DNA from: Aselliscus stoliczkanus
Taxonomy: Eukaryota; Chordata; Mammalia; Chiroptera; Hipposideridae
Assembly (NCBI GenBank): GCA_033961575.1
Contig: CM066733.1
Location: 136,698,421 to 136,762,420, forward strand
DNA length: 64,000 nucleotides
Direction of reading: 5' to 3'
Shown here: positions 35,531-48,295 of the stretch, piece by piece
Layout of the letters: each line of letters opens with the position of its first letter
Numbering within the stretch: the first letter of the stretch is position 1
Program-made: the position numbers and the translations under genes
The notes under the pieces: model-generated
Told to the model about the DNA's origin: nothing
Seen by the model: only the letters and a program-made list of their open reading frames with translations
Database searches by the model: none

Positions 35531-37974
35531 TTTTATAACTATATTCTTACAGGATTTAGTACTGCTCTTTGACTAAAGGGGGCAAATTTTAGCTCTGGTA
35601 TTGAGGATAGAATCAACTGTTCCGTGGGCTAACCAAAACACACGTGATAGCTATTGAATGTGGTTGTTATGTTGTAGCAATTATGATATCTCCTAGTAAA
35701 TATAATAATTAATTATCTTAGAGTGGGGTATTCACATTGTCATGTTAGTAAATATTTAACAACAAGCTCTCTTAAAGGAAAAAAAAAAAAAGGTCCTGCT
35801 TTCTAGCACTGTTTCTTTTCAAAGCTGTGCATATTCCCATCCTGGTAGATTTCAAGTTGCCAAAGGACGTTAACTGGTCTTGCACAATTTTGAACAATTG
35901 ACAGCTGGCACTCACAGCTCAGGTGAGCTCGGGGGCTCCTATTCTTCAAATGTAATCTGAATGTTAAAAAGTGTTAGACCATTCTTGTTTCAGCTCACCT
36001 CCTTTTTCAAGGAGCCATTTCCCAATTTGGCAAGGGTCTTTCTAATAGTCTGGTTTTATGCTTCTCAGACTAGCTAGGCTCTTTCCCGATGTCTCTGCTA
36101 TCCATGGATTCTAATAGATTCAATCAGATAGGTTAATTATACTTTTCTATTATGTAAGGTATTTTTTTTTTATTTTCCAAAAGCTTGAGTTGGAGCAGAA
36201 TCTTCATATATTCATTTGGATTTTGGTCAATAAAACAGTTGCATGGGGATTATTATATTCTTACAATTATTCTTATAAAATACTTTATTATTAAATTTAT
36301 AGACCACGGATCCTTTGGGATAAAATGAAAAAGTTGGAATTTTTACCTGTACTATTAGTATTACCTCCTATTATTAAATATGTTTATGTTCAAGTTGCTA
36401 TTCTTCCTCTGAAGTATAACCAATCGTGATTATTTTAGCTTTGCACATTTTCAAAATTTTATCCTTTTGCTAACTAAGCCTTGTAGGATTATAAACATTT
36501 GTCAAACTCAGGGTCTTCAAGATTCATGCCTAATTTGTTCAATTTCCACCAGGCAGAACAAAGCTAATATTTGGCTGGAAATATAGGGGATGGTAGCTGA
36601 ACACTGAGCTCGCTGATAAAATCTTCCAGGAATAGAGTAAGACAATTCCTGGATAGATGTCTGGTTTTGATTAGGAAGATGATTGCTTGTACTGGCACAA
36701 CCTTCTTTATACAAATCTTGACTAAGCACATTACTGCAATCTTTCAATCATCTTTTATCCGACAGTAACCTTCTGTTTCAGTCTTTGTATTCTTAAGGAC
36801 AATGGTGTTGAGGTATTCATTTAATATAACACTACCGGTTTGACAAAACAGAAACCAAAAATAATTTGGAGAGGTCTCTGTTGATTTCTGAGATCCACAC
36901 CTTCATTTCTGGGTGTAGATTGTCTCTATTGCTCCTTTTACTCTGTACAGCATTTCCATTGAGTGATGTGTATTACTTGGAACTACTACAATCAAACAAC
37001 CATGTGGAGCTTGAACAAACAAATGCTATGTTTCTAAGTATAATATTTTATGAAATACTCTTAATAAAGCTTACATAACTTCTTTGGATAACCAAAAGTA
37101 CAGCATAGTAATGACATGAGCATAGAAAAGATATGTATACAAGGATGTATGATAGCAATCCACAAGCCTATAAAATATTTTTTGAGGTGGTAAGGAAAAC
37201 AATATTTTGTTCACTATAGTTACGAAGGATATCACAAAGTAGTAAGTTCAAATGTAAGAAGCAATGCTTAGGTTGAATAGTAGGGCAGAAAATGGTAGAT
37301 CTATTCAAATATTAGAATAAATGTTTATAGAAATATCTAGAATCCACTATTTTTAGTTCAGTTTGAAGGACAAAATTCCTTTCCCCTTTCTTCAAGCTTA
37401 GAAAGATACTAACTATGAGTTCTCCTTAGGGAATTCAAAAGAGAAAAAAACTTGATTTTCCCTGGAACCCATATTCTTATACCAATATTAGAATAACATT
37501 GTAGCCACTGTCTCAAATCATGCAAATTTCAGGAGAGGTTGTTATACTTGGTGATAGTAGCTAATTTCAGCTGCCCTGGGGTTAGAATAGCTTCCTCCTC
37601 TTCCTGAGTCCACAAATATTTGTTAAATAATGTGCTGGAAGAAAGCACAGATAGGATCTACAGCTTTGTTGAGAAACTCATTCCTTCATGGTTTGGGGTT
37701 AACAAATATCCTCAGAGCTTGAAAGACCCTTTCCTGCTAGAGGACAACACTCATTTGTCACACATAATGTTTCCTTTTATGTAGAGGGTTCTGTAGTTCT
37801 ATAACACCCCTGGCTTCTCTTGGAACAGAAGAGTGACTTTATTGATGAGTTTGAGAGATAAACAGTGCATGGGTGGGTCAGTCTTTTTCTTCCTACCTTC
37901 AGCTCAAGGATCATAGCTTCTGTACTGTTTTTTCTCCATGCCATAATTTTAGTACGTTTTATAAACAAAAGGAG
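35531..37974. other. Unique AT-rich stretch, no feature recognised
   Basis: Short frames at 36517-36747 (minus) and 36866-37078 (plus) have no motif. No repeat family could be named. Confidence 0.4.
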
Positions 37975-38640
37975 TTCGTTAGAAATTTTACGATGAGATG
38001 CCACCTCACACTTGTTAGCATGGCTATTGTCAATAAGACAAGTAATAAGTGTTGGGGAGGTTGTGGGGAAAAAAGGAACCTTCATACATGCTGATGGGAA
38101 TGTAAACTGGTACAGCCACTATGGAAAATAGCATGGAGGTTCCTCAAAAATTTGAGAATAGAATTACTATATCACCCAGCAATTCCTTTTCTGAGTATCT
38201 GCCCTCAAAATCTGAAAACAGGGCCAGCTGAGTGGCTGAGTTGATTAAGAGCTCACTCAAGAGTGCGAGCTGAGCTCTGAGCAACAGCAGTTCGATGCCC
38301 AGCCTGAGCTGAGCTGCCACTGAGCTGCCAACAGGTGACAGGATGGCTCAGCTAAGAAAAAATAAATAAATCTGAAAACAGTTATCTGGAAAGATATATG
38401 GGCTCCTGTGTTCACTGCAGCACTATTCATGGTGGCCAAGACATGCAAACATCCCAAGTGTCCTTTGATAGATGATTGGATAGAGATGTGATACATAATC
38501 ATACATACAATGGGATATTACATACATAAAAAAAGATGAAATACGGCCAGTTGTAACAAAATGGATGGATCTTCTAGATAGCTTGATATGCACAAAATTT
38601 AATGTAGTTTTCAAAAAATAACTCAGGAAGCATATTAATG
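37975..38640 (+). mobile_element. Old L1 ORF2-end fragment, interrupted by a SINE
   Basis: TACGATGAGATGCCACCTCA, AAGTGTTGGGGAGGTTGTGG, GTAAACTGGTACAGCCACTATGG and, after the SINE at 38221-38368, CACTGCAGCACTATTCATGG and GGATGGATCTTCTAGATAG are successive blocks of the L1 ORF2 C-terminus in forward orientation. All frames are broken. Confidence 0.82.
38221..38368 (+). mobile_element. Variant tRNA-derived SINE (different body)
   Basis: Begins GGGCCAGCTGAGTGGCTGAG, so its head is related to the other SINEs, and has a weakened B box (AGTTCGATGCCC near 38290). The body then diverges: it carries repeated GAGCTGAGCTG motifs and ends GGATGGCTCAGCTAAG before an A/TAAA tail, with no GACACTGCCCTC end. 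AATCTGAAAACA at 38209-38220 and 38369-38380 is a 12-bp target duplication, which fixes both ends. Confidence 0.85.
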
Positions 38641-38859
38641 CTAAGAATATAGTTTTGGAATTATACAGTACCTATATTTTCTTTAGCTGTCTATTATAGG
38701 AAATTTCACATTAACTTTTATAAAATTTATTTTTACGTCTTTTAAGCATACCTTTCAAACAGTAAGGAGGTCAATATCAAATTATCTGTCACCCTGAAAT
38801 GAGCTTACAAGAAATTTTCCTATTAGTTTTTGTGAAGTATTAGTATATACTGCCACATT

Positions 38860-39020
38860 CTTCTCCATAGCCTTATGCAGTGGTTGAAGAGCACACATTT
38901 TATTAATTTTATAGCTTAAGAAACTGGAAACCATGGAGTTTAAATAACTGACCAAAGATTATGAAATTATGAAAATTAAGATATATAAAATTCCAGATGT
39001 TCTCTGTCCAAATTCCACAT
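38860..39020 (-). mobile_element. MIR SINE fossil
   Basis: TTTTATAGCTTAAGAAACTGG, GAGTTTAAATAACTGACC and TGTTCTCTGTCCAAATTCC follow the reversed MIR core order. Confidence 0.55.
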
Positions 39021-39903
39021 TTTCCCACTGTAAAAAGTATCTTCTCCTTGTTACATATTAACTTAAAAAAAATGCAAATATCCCGGTTAAAATTTTGAGA
39101 ATGCTTTTCCTTTAAATAGCTTTATTATTTGCTTTTCCATTCTCTCCTAATATGCAGGAACTTCCAGTACCTAAATATTTACTCAGTCATTAACATTGAT
39201 TATATTACTTGTACACGGATATATTTCTTTGCATTAGTTATCGTTTCCCTTGAAATATCAATATGGCTTATTTTGTAAGATTTTTAATCTCTTATTCATA
39301 TCCCACTCCCATTTCTTTCAACAGTTATTTTATATTTTTACTACTATTTAAGCTTTCTAAAATTACTTATACCTCTATTCTTTTACCACTTGAATTTGCC
39401 TTTGATTTCTTAATAAAATGAAACTGTCAAACTAAACCTCTTTAAATTCATGGCTTTTCCCCATTCATAATTTTCTATTGATACTGCTCCTCCCCTCCTG
39501 GTTAGAAGAATAGTATTCATTCTCCTGCATTTCTTGAAGCATTGCTGCTCATCTTCCTAGGTGCATAGCTCCATTAAAGATACCTTCTTTGTCCTACCTT
39601 TTCATCTTTGCTATTTTTCCTTTTGGGCTAGAATCATGTTCAAGAATCTCTGCTCTTTAGAATAAGAAAAAAGATTAACAGCAAAAAAGCCAAACAAAAT
39701 AAAACCTTCCTTTTCTTCTCTCTCTCCCTCTCTCTCCACCCATATCTATGTCTTTTCTCCACCTAAGCCTCTTGTCTGGTTTTCATGCTTGGCGGCATAT
39801 TAATACTATATGGGGATTAAAAAAGTACATTAAATGCATCTTTTCTTTTCTCTCCTACTTTCCCTTATCATGGCATGTTTTCTTTAAATAATTATTTATT
39901 GAT
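39021..39903. other. Unique AT-rich stretch, no feature recognised
   Basis: A short CT-rich tract (39718-39740) is the only low-complexity feature. Confidence 0.4.
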
Positions 39904-39986
39904 ACAAAACTTGTCAATAAAATTTAGGTATAAAATAATGAGTTATTTGAGTTATTTTATACATAAATTTTATTGACAAGTTTTGT
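39904..39986. repeat. Near-perfect inverted repeat (35-bp arms, 13-nt loop)
   Basis: Arms 39904-39938 and 39952-39986 are reverse complements at 34 of 35 positions; the loop is 39939-39951. Transcribed from either strand it would fold into an 83-nt hairpin. It matches no transposon terminus that I recognise. Confidence 0.9.
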
Positions 39987-42434
39987 TGAAAGTAGAGAAT
40001 GTTTTTACAGTAACTTTTTTATAAACCCTAGAATTTTTAGAATTATAGATTTAGGACCCAACAACCTTATTTCTCCATGTTACAGGAGTGTGAGGGTGAA
40101 TCTTTTGTGTCAGTGTTTCATATGAACTCACTGAGCACCTAGCTCGTTATGGCCATATTTCATAGAACAAAATGCCAGATACTTGGTCATCCCTAGATGA
40201 TGCATTTCTACCAGGCATTGTCCCTGACATGTCCTTTGGCCTTGGAATCCATAATAGCAATAGCAGGCCGAACATTCTCCTATGGGGAATGAAGTGCCAT
40301 GAAAATAAACTTAGAGCTTTGTTTGCACCTAATTCTGAACTCTGAATGTTTTTAACTAGAAAGATAGAGTTATACAGAGTGTACGGGAAGATAGCTGGAT
40401 GATTAACAAAACAAAACACAATAAAAATTACCAAGAACCATTTGCAGGCTTTCAGTTTGGCTTTGGAAATCAGTTATTTTGACCAATGATAGTTTTGTTC
40501 ATATAAAAAAACCAAATCTATTGATCAATTTAAATTTGCTTCCCTTTTGTAGTTACTGATTTTCCACTTAACATGATCAAATTAGACCTGAAATGTTTCA
40601 ATTTTGTAAGCTATATCACATCTCTGAAACTATACAATGTATATTTGAATACAAATATTTGATTTCCTTCAACTAAACAGTAATTATTTTAATACCTGTT
40701 GTGAGATGGCAAAATAGAAAGGAAGGTGCCAGTACAATTTCAAGCTATCTAGGGTGCCAGTTCACCTTTCCACTACTTTGATATATAAGCAACTATTTCC
40801 TCAGATGCAATGCAAAAGCATACCAGACCCAGGCATTTATAGACAACAGCAGTAATACATTTATTAATGGGAACCTATGCACATATCTCATTTGGGAAAC
40901 ATGTTAAAATTAAAGTAGCTTCCAATGAAAGATAAACAATGACATATTGAAAAGTCTGAGAAAAGCGAGACTCACCTATATACTCAAGAATCAAATTTAC
41001 CTGGGCAATATTCCAATTGGATGTAAATAAAATATATGCCTTTCAATACTTATAAGACATTATTGTCCATGTACAAGTACACTGATGTAATTTATCGGTT
41101 AATGCCTAAAATTGCCAAGGTGGTTTTTTTTCATATGTATGTCTTTTTTTTTTTGCAACGAGAAAGTAAAATTCCACGGAAAGACATGCTATTTTCTTTT
41201 TTTCTTGATCTAGATGAGTATTAGGACATTGAGTTTCACATTGTACACATTCTATAGTATCAATACATTGAGCTCAGAGGATCAACTTGAGGCAATAAAC
41301 TGTCACATACGACTCATTTTCTAGCTTCTCTGGTCAGTGTCTTTCCTAATTGATATACTATGTCCATGATATACTGGGTCCTTATTAAATAATCCGAGCC
41401 TCCTGTAAAAATCTAGTAAAGGCTAAATTGTTACATTCAAAGATATTTCTCTTTGAATGAGAAAATCTATTTGGAACCTTTAAAATCCAGGAACATAAAT
41501 TTCTAATAGTGGAATGTCAGACCATATGACAAGCCAATGGGAGACTTATTTTGGGGCAGCTGATACTTCCTCCATTGCTACAGAGATGCAGCTGCCTACC
41601 CAGTTATTTATAATTAATGGGGCTCATTTTCTTTTATCTTTGTCCTGTTTTTTCTAATATCTTCATTGTCAACCCCAAAGAGGAGTGTTTTTAGTTTTCA
41701 ATTTATCATGTTTTTAGATAATCAATTTTATGTGTCATAAATTGTGAGATAGACAGTCATCATCTGTGATATCTATAGTCTGGAAGTAAATCTAATATTC
41801 TACTCCCTCTCTAAGTTACAAATCAACAAAATGAGCTATTGAACAACAAAGTTTCTGTCTGTAGATTAATATATTTTCTGTATGTTTGTTTGAGTAATAA
41901 TCTCCTAAGGTTTAATATCTATTTGTTCTTATTAGTTAGTATAAATATTTCTATATTCCAGTGTAGAAGTGCTGCATAAAAAGTTTAGGTCATTTACCTG
42001 AGTTTTTCATACATTTCATGGTGGAAAGTTATCATCTATATGCATTTCACATAATTTAAAATCATTAATTGTATTAAAATTATTTATTTGAATAAAGTGT
42101 TTAAATTATTTATATTTGTTTAAAAGATTCACCTACTTGAACTATAAGAGATTTAAAAAATTTATTTTTAAAAATTTTGGCCTATTTGTATGTGAGAACA
42201 AATGCTATATTAGTAAAGCAGCTTATCGATTACTAGCCTTAAATTTTTTTTCTTTAGAAACTTTAATTATATTAATGTGATAAATTTATATTATTCAAAA
42301 TTATCAATGTCTATTAATTTTTCTTATGCAACTTTATTAAAATGCAAACTTAAAACAAGAGTTACTCATTCTACCAATAAATTTTTGTTTACTCAAAGGT
42401 GAAAAACAATACAAACATTAGAAGTAGTAAATGT
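39987..42434. other. Unique AT-rich stretch, no feature recognised
   Basis: No coding frame above 95 codons, none with a motif; no repeat family recognised in 2.4 kb. Confidence 0.4.
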
Positions 42435-42555
42435 GGGCTTGAGCCCTGCGCTGTGGCTTATTAGTTGAAATAAACATAATTTCTACATTTCTTCAACCTG
42501 TCTATAGGCTCAGAGGGTTGCTACAACACTAAATGAGGCTATGAATTATGTTGTT
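42435..42555 (+). mobile_element. Possible MIR fossil
   Basis: TCTATAGGCTCAGAGGGTTG followed by ACTAAATGAGGCTATG resembles the MIR 3' part in forward orientation. Diverged; low certainty. Confidence 0.4.
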
Positions 42556-43983
42556 CGAACAAATCTCCGGTCTCATTGCCTTTTCAAAGTTCCATAGTAG
42601 TCTACCTGGAGACAAATACTATTCTGATATCTGACTGCTGATGGTTTTAAGAGCATACAAAAAGAGAAATCTTAGTTGGCGTGGAATTTGTATTTTCATG
42701 ATAGCTACAGTGGGCAGGGGACTTGGTAAATCATTTTCAAACAGTTTCAGGGACAGTGCTTGTCACCCATGGAAGAGAAAGCAGAAGTATACTGTGGATT
42801 TGAACTGTAAACTGATGTTGAAAAATTGCCTGCCTCGTAGACTTTTCTGGGGTCTACTTTTAGTAATGCTCAGATGTAACGCCAGGGACTCTGTGGGAAT
42901 AGGTGTTGATTCTGTTTGATCAGGAAAGAAACAAATACATAATATATTGAACTACTTGTTTCTTAGTGAGATTAAGTGTCCTGGTAGTAAATAAAACCTT
43001 CCTCACTAATCTATTAAAATAAGAAGATATTGTTGATCTCTAACAATGTTCAGAAAATAATAGTTCCTGTTATTTAAAATCCTTCCTTCTAATGGTCGAT
43101 GCTCTGTCCACTATATTGGAGAAGAAAGAGAACAAAAGTTGTTCCACAGGAGAAAAGGAGTGGAAAGAAGGTCTGAGAAGATACTAAGCTGGGGAGGTTG
43201 ATGGATGTATTTTTCTTTTTCTTTTTCTTTTTTTTTTTTTTTTATCAGTGGGTTAGGGATAGCAATGGGGAAACCTTGATGTTTGTTAGAACTTGGTTGA
43301 CAGGACAGAAGGGGAGAATAAGGGAGAGGTGACAGGAAGCTAAAGAGGAAGGGAGGTGAAGCAATAGGGAATTAGAATTCTAAAGTGAATGAGGGTGTTC
43401 TGGATAGACACTCCTTCTCCTCCCTTCTCTTCACAATATTGTCATTAGTGAAGTGTCCATTTCTTGCTTTAAACTTTTATGTTTAGTAAAATGTCCCTTT
43501 CTTGTTTCAAAAAAAAAATTATATAATAGCATTGATTTATGGTGAACTTGAAAGCTTTTCTCCCCATGGATTATTAAAGAATAAAAATAAGTATAAGGAA
43601 AGAGAAAATTTTGGTTTTAATGGACCATGTCTTTTAACTTCTGCTACAGAAAATAAAATCGCATCTTAAAAGCTGGAAATAATACAAATTGAAAGCACAA
43701 TTCCAAATCTTTATTTCACAGTATTCATCAGTGAGAGAAAGAGAGTAAATTGAAATATAGAGACTCGTTTGATCCTCTGTTGGCAGTAAAATTACAGCTG
43801 CTTATAGAAATCAAAAGGTTCAAATGTGTCAAGCTAAAACTATGAGAAAGGCTTCAAGAAAAATAAAGTGCTGTTTGTGTTTGAGGATATACATGTTGAG
43901 AAGTCATTTAAAGTTATGTTTTTATTGAGCAACATCAAATTAGGTTTTGTTTTGGTTTTGACAGGTATAGTGGCTTTAGTGGG

Positions 43984-43984
<1 letters not shown>
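42556..43984. other. Unique stretch with a pyrimidine tract
   Basis: A 92-codon plus frame at 42641-42919 has no recognisable motif. A TTTTTC/poly-T tract lies at 43211-43244. Purine-rich sequence follows to 43400. Confidence 0.4.
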
Positions 43985-44016
<32 letters not shown>

Positions 44017-44100
44017 CATACAGTATTATAATAGTTTCAGGTGTACAACATTGTGACTCTACATGTATACCTGGCAGTGTGATCACCACTTCAGTTTTGC
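43985..44100 (-). mobile_element. L1 3'-end fossil with (ATT)n
   Basis: A (ATT)n array at 43988-44013 is followed by CATACAGTATTATAATAG and TTTCAGGTGTACAACATTGTG, the reversed 3' end of an older L1. The array probably grew from the element's A-tail. Confidence 0.65.
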
Positions 44101-44929
44101 TTTGTCAAATTAAGTTAAAGAATGGACATAGAATTTTCTTAAGAGTCACTGTGAAAAATATCATATTTTGTATTCCTAATTATTACTCTGATGATTAAAG
44201 ACTTTCAAGGATATTGATTTAGTAGTCTTTGAAGGGAAGGATTAAGTGAAACACTTTTTTCTCTCCCTCTCTTGTTCGGTCGCTCTCTCTCTCTCTTTTT
44301 CTATTTTGGATTCCTTTTTCCTTTGTTTTCATGTAGCTTTGCATTTAGTCATTTTTCAAGAGCTTACATTTTTGCTCAGTTGAAGATTATTCTGTAACTA
44401 AGCAATGTATAAAAGCACTTGATGCTGGGAACTATATTTCTTTAGAAGCAACAGGAGAAACTGAGTATTTAGCCTTTTGCAAAATGTTTTGTTTTGTAGA
44501 TAATAATTATGTATCCCATCAATAGGGAACATGGTTTAGGTGCTTGAATGCTTTGTGCCTCGTTTTTACAAACGTGTATTACTAAATTTAGAAAAATAAA
44601 TTCTACTTTTTCCAACTAATTAGTGGGATTTCAGGGTATATTGTTCACTCATATTTTCTTTTTGTGGCTTACAATTAATCTTTATTTGAGTTAGTGATTA
44701 TACGATCAAAGTAAGTTAGAAATTCATACCTTGATACTGCTTTATTTATGGATAAAATATTTGTATTGTGAGAGAAGCATTTTTTCATGAATACTAAGGA
44801 GTTTAATAATTGATAACCATATGAATATATTGTCTTTAAGGTTTCACAGAAATAGTTTAATATGTGAAATTCAGGATGAATTTGTGGAATTCTGTTCTGT
44901 ATAAATGGATTTTTAATGGTCATAGATAG
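44101..44929. other. Unique AT-rich stretch, CT-rich patch
   Basis: A (CT)n-rich patch lies at 44268-44300. Nothing else recognised. Confidence 0.4.
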
Positions 44930-45310
44930 CATTTGTTGAATGTTTACAATACTAAATCCTCAATATATATTATTCTATTGATCTTAATAATTCTAATGAT
45001 GGAGATGTTATAATTATCTTCATTTAATAGGTACATAAACTGCAGTTTAGAGAAATTTGGTAACTTTCTCAATCCATCCAAGATATATGGCCACTAAATG
45101 ATCTGTTAACTATTTTTTTGTTTTTTGTTTTTGTATTTTTGTTTTTCCTTTTTTTTTAAGGGCAGTGTCACTGGCCCTCACATGTGGGACTGAACCGGGG
45201 CCACTGGCTTCCCAAGCCAGCACTTAACCACCACGCCACTCTGCCGGCCCTAATCTGTTAACTTTTATTTGAAGCCAGGAAACCTGCTGATGAATCCAGA
45301 GCTCCTAGTA
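44930..45310 (-). mobile_element. MIR SINE fossil split by a younger SINE
   Basis: GTTGAATGTTTACAATACTAAATCC, ATAATTATCTTCATTTAATAGG, GTAACTTTCTCAATCC form the reversed MIR order; after the insertion the end continues with GAAGCCAGGAAACCTGCTGA and CCAGAGCTCC. The SINE 45112-45252 lies between. Confidence 0.65.
45112..45252 (-). mobile_element. Short tRNA-derived SINE inside a MIR
   Basis: Reversed copy: body 45159-45250, sense head GGGCCGGCAGAGTGGCGTGG, B box GGTTCAGTCCC, long T-rich tail region 45112-45158. ATCTGTTAACT at 45101-45111 and 45253-45263 is the target duplication. Confidence 0.92.
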
Positions 45311-47000
45311 CAGTGATATGTAATTTTTTTTTGAACTCTTCTAAGACTCATTAAGCTCATAAAAAGTAAATATAGTTGATATTCAGTTAGGCTAAGCAAT
45401 AGGAATATTGTTGTATAAAAAGGCAAAAAAATAGAGAAGGTAAAATATTTTGGCATTGGAATGTAAAATGATTTTTGCTTATCTTTGGCTTTAGATTAAT
45501 ATTCTCAGTTTTTGACCAACAATAAAAATAATTTATATTCCATTAGCACTCATAGGCAAGTGTAAACAATCTGGGAATATATTGAGGAATGAAGAAGTCA
45601 AACAATAGTTAAAAAATTCACTGTAAGGTATCCACAAGGCACATTAACAGAAATGTATCTATAGGTTGTTTTTATTGACCATATATATGTAATTAATGTT
45701 TTTCCAATTGTAAAATTGTTTATGTAAGAGTCCAATATTCTCAAAAAAGACTCTTTGGTTATAAATTTAGCACAGATGTGTGAGGAATTTAATATTGAAA
45801 GATTATGTTCACTTATGAAGGATTGGTCAACTTGCAAATGTAGGAAACCTAACTTCAGAAAAGCAAACACTTGCTTTTATCCAACTGGAGACACTGAGTC
45901 AAAAAGGATAAAAACATTGCTAGGTAACTAGAGCTTTTGGATTGCGGGGGTGGGGGAAAGGATATTTAATCAGATACTTTCTGATTCACCTCCTTTCCCT
46001 CTGATTCTGTGCTCAGAATCAGATTGGATTAACATCAGTTCATCAGTTACTTTAAAATGAAGAAACAAAGTGCCCTGAGGAAAAGTTAATAGGATTCTGA
46101 TCATTTAATAGCCTATCCTCTCTAAATAAGTACATTTGACTCTTGGCTTTATGTGTCAATCTCTTACATGGTTAGCTAACATGAAATCTTTTCCCAGGTC
46201 CCATACACGTAGGACAGTAATTAGAAATAAATTTGTAGACTTGTAAGCCTGAGTACCAGACACTGGACTACTGTGATTTCACTGTACAGCAATCTCCCGG
46301 CTTCTCCTGGCACCTTTTCTCTGTCTCTCAGCAGTGACTCTGAAATGATGTGTTCTAACAGCTGTGAAGCAAATCATAAGTAATTTGTTATTAATAATAA
46401 AGTGTTGAAGTTTTGTAAGTGATTTAGTTTTTCAAATTAGATTGGGCCCAAGGTTACTCATATAATAATACCACTATCACTCACTTGTGTTTCAATAAAT
46501 GATTTTCGAGTTGGAAAGAAATCTGTGGAATTGCAACCTATCTAATATAGTGGGAACTGTACAGAAACCTCTCTGTACTGTACCACTGGGAGTATGTCTT
46601 TAATATGCTTTGAGGCAGAAAACAAATTAAAATGGCTGTTCTAAGCCTTTATTTGCATGTTGCACTTCTGGTCCACATGACAAGCTGTAAAAATGCATAG
46701 GACATATTTAGGACTAAATAATGCAGTACAATATCACTTTTGAATACTGATATCTCCTGATAGCAATTTTATGAAAAGATTTATTTATAATTTAAAAAAT
46801 TACATAAATTCAGAAAGAAGTCTGCATATAGCCCAAAGATTGCATCCCTGATACCAGACCAGGCCTGAGTAAGTTTAGAGGACAGATTTTAAGATTGAGA
46901 CGGTATCTGTTACACAGGTACAGCATGTCTACAGCAATAGTTCATTTCTTCTCTCATCAATTGGTTTGTTTTTGTTAGTGTTTTTATCACATCATAGTGT
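45311..47000. other. Unique AT-rich stretch, no feature recognised
   Basis: No coding frame with a motif. A weak IR around CTGATTCT/AGAATCAG at 46001-46022 is too short to interpret. Confidence 0.4.
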
Positions 47001-47064
47001 CTTTAACGATTCCTTAAGGTGGCATAGATAATCTTTAACGATTCCTTAAGGTGGCATAGATAAT
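47001..47064. repeat. Perfect 32-bp tandem duplication
   Basis: The 32-bp unit at 47001-47032, starting CTTTAACGATTCCTTAAGG, is repeated without a mismatch at 47033-47064. No gap between copies. Confidence 0.97.
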
Positions 47065-47224
47065 CTTGGAGGATAAATAGGAATACACTTCCCATCCACT
47101 AGGATGCAAGCCTTCATCGCAAGTAATTTCCCTTTTAAAAGCCTCTATAACTAGTTTGCTCCTGTTTTTTTTGTTTTTGCTACTAACCACATTATGTTGC
47201 AATTCAGCCATTTGTGAAATTGTT

Positions 47225-47355
47225 TTATCTATCCTTTGAACTGTAAGTTCTTTAGGTATACAGATTTTATATTATTATTATTTGTATTGGCTCATGGTGC
47301 CTTACAGGAAATTTTGCATATAGTAGGCATACATTAGAATTCATTGAGTGAATGC
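47225..47355 (+). mobile_element. L2 LINE 3'-end fossil
   Basis: TTTGAACTGTAAGTTCTTTAGG ... CATATAGTAGGCATACATTAG ... CATTGAGTGAATG match the order of the L2 3' end in forward orientation. Confidence 0.65.
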
Positions 47356-47779
47356 TGTTATTCATATTAATTTAAGTCAACATAATTATTAAAACCTGAG
47401 GAAATCTACTATAACTGAATATTTAATTTTTTTCTAATAATTGACAAGAGCCGCCAAAAAAATTTTTTTTTTCATTTGCTTGTTATATTAATTTGATAGA
47501 GTGTCTTTCTTACTAATTTTAAAGTAGTGCTTTGTTTGAGATACACACTTGAAATAATTAATACTTATTTTTTAATTTTTAAGTTGAATATATTAAACTT
47601 TATAGTAAGCCTAATTTAAAATAATCAAATGAAAGGTATGGTGATAACACAGATAATTAATATTTTTGAACACATTTTATTTTATTTTATTTAAAAGTTC
47701 CAGAATATTCAGAAACCTTAGCCATATCTTCAGCTGTTTTTTTGTTTTTGTTTATTTGTTTGTTTTGTTTTTTTCCAGA

Positions 47780-48150
47780 AGTTTTACTTGGGTTTGGACA
47801 GGTTTGGATAAAACAGATCAGTGGTTGCTTAGGGATGGGTGGGAGGGTACAGTGAGAGGCAGAAATTATAAAAGGCATCCCCATCACTCCAACTTTAAGG
47901 GGTGATGAATATGTTCATTATCCAGATTGTGGCTATGATTTCATGAATGTGTACATACATCAAGACTTATCATATTGTACATTTTTTTTTTTTGAGGGCA
48001 GTGTCACTGGCCCTCATATTTGGGACCGAACCAGGGCCACTGGCTTCCCAAGCCAGCGCTTAACCACCGCGCCACTCAGCCGGCCATTCAGATTGTACAT
48101 TTAAATAAGTACAGTTTTTATAGGTCAATTATCATACCTTAATAAATCTG
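47780..48150 (+). mobile_element. L1M-type 3'UTR fossil split by a SINE
   Basis: Sequence from ACTTGGGTTTGGACAGG through GATTGTGGCTATGATTTCATG and, beyond the SINE, GTACATTTAAATAAGTACAG and CAATTATCATACCTTAATAAA resembles an ancient L1 3'UTR in forward orientation. Confidence 0.5.
47982..48091 (-). mobile_element. Short tRNA-derived SINE (left member of an inverted pair)
   Basis: Reversed body 47994-48085 with T tail 47982-47993; sense head GGCCGGCTGAGTGGCGCGG, B box GGTTCGGTCCC followed by AAATATGAGGGCC. ATTGTACATTT at 47974-47984 and 48092-48102 is the target duplication. The AAATATGAG variant is shared only with the copy at 48208. Confidence 0.93.
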
Positions 48151-48207
48151 TTAACATTTTCATAAAATGGATTTTAGAACATGATACATTGAAAAAAAAA
48201 AATTATT

Positions 48208-48295
48208 GGGGCTGGCCGAGTGGCGCGGTGGTTAAGCGCTGGCTTGGGAAGCCAGTGGCCCCGGTTCGGTCCCAAATATGAGGGCCAGTGACACT

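Noticed and set aside
39904..39986. Calling the hairpin a microRNA gene
   Set aside because: Fold alone is not enough; the pairing is more perfect than typical precursors and looks like a recent fold-back. Kept only as a finding.
42641..42919. 92-codon frame, and similar isolated frames at 19487, 61425 and 58239 (minus)
   Set aside because: No recognisable domain, splice context or promoter; lengths are within chance for 64 kb searched in six frames.
46001..46022. Short inverted repeat CTGATTCT/AGAATCAG, and similar stems at 59533 and 61199
   Set aside because: Stems of 8-11 bp are expected by chance in AT-rich DNA of this length.
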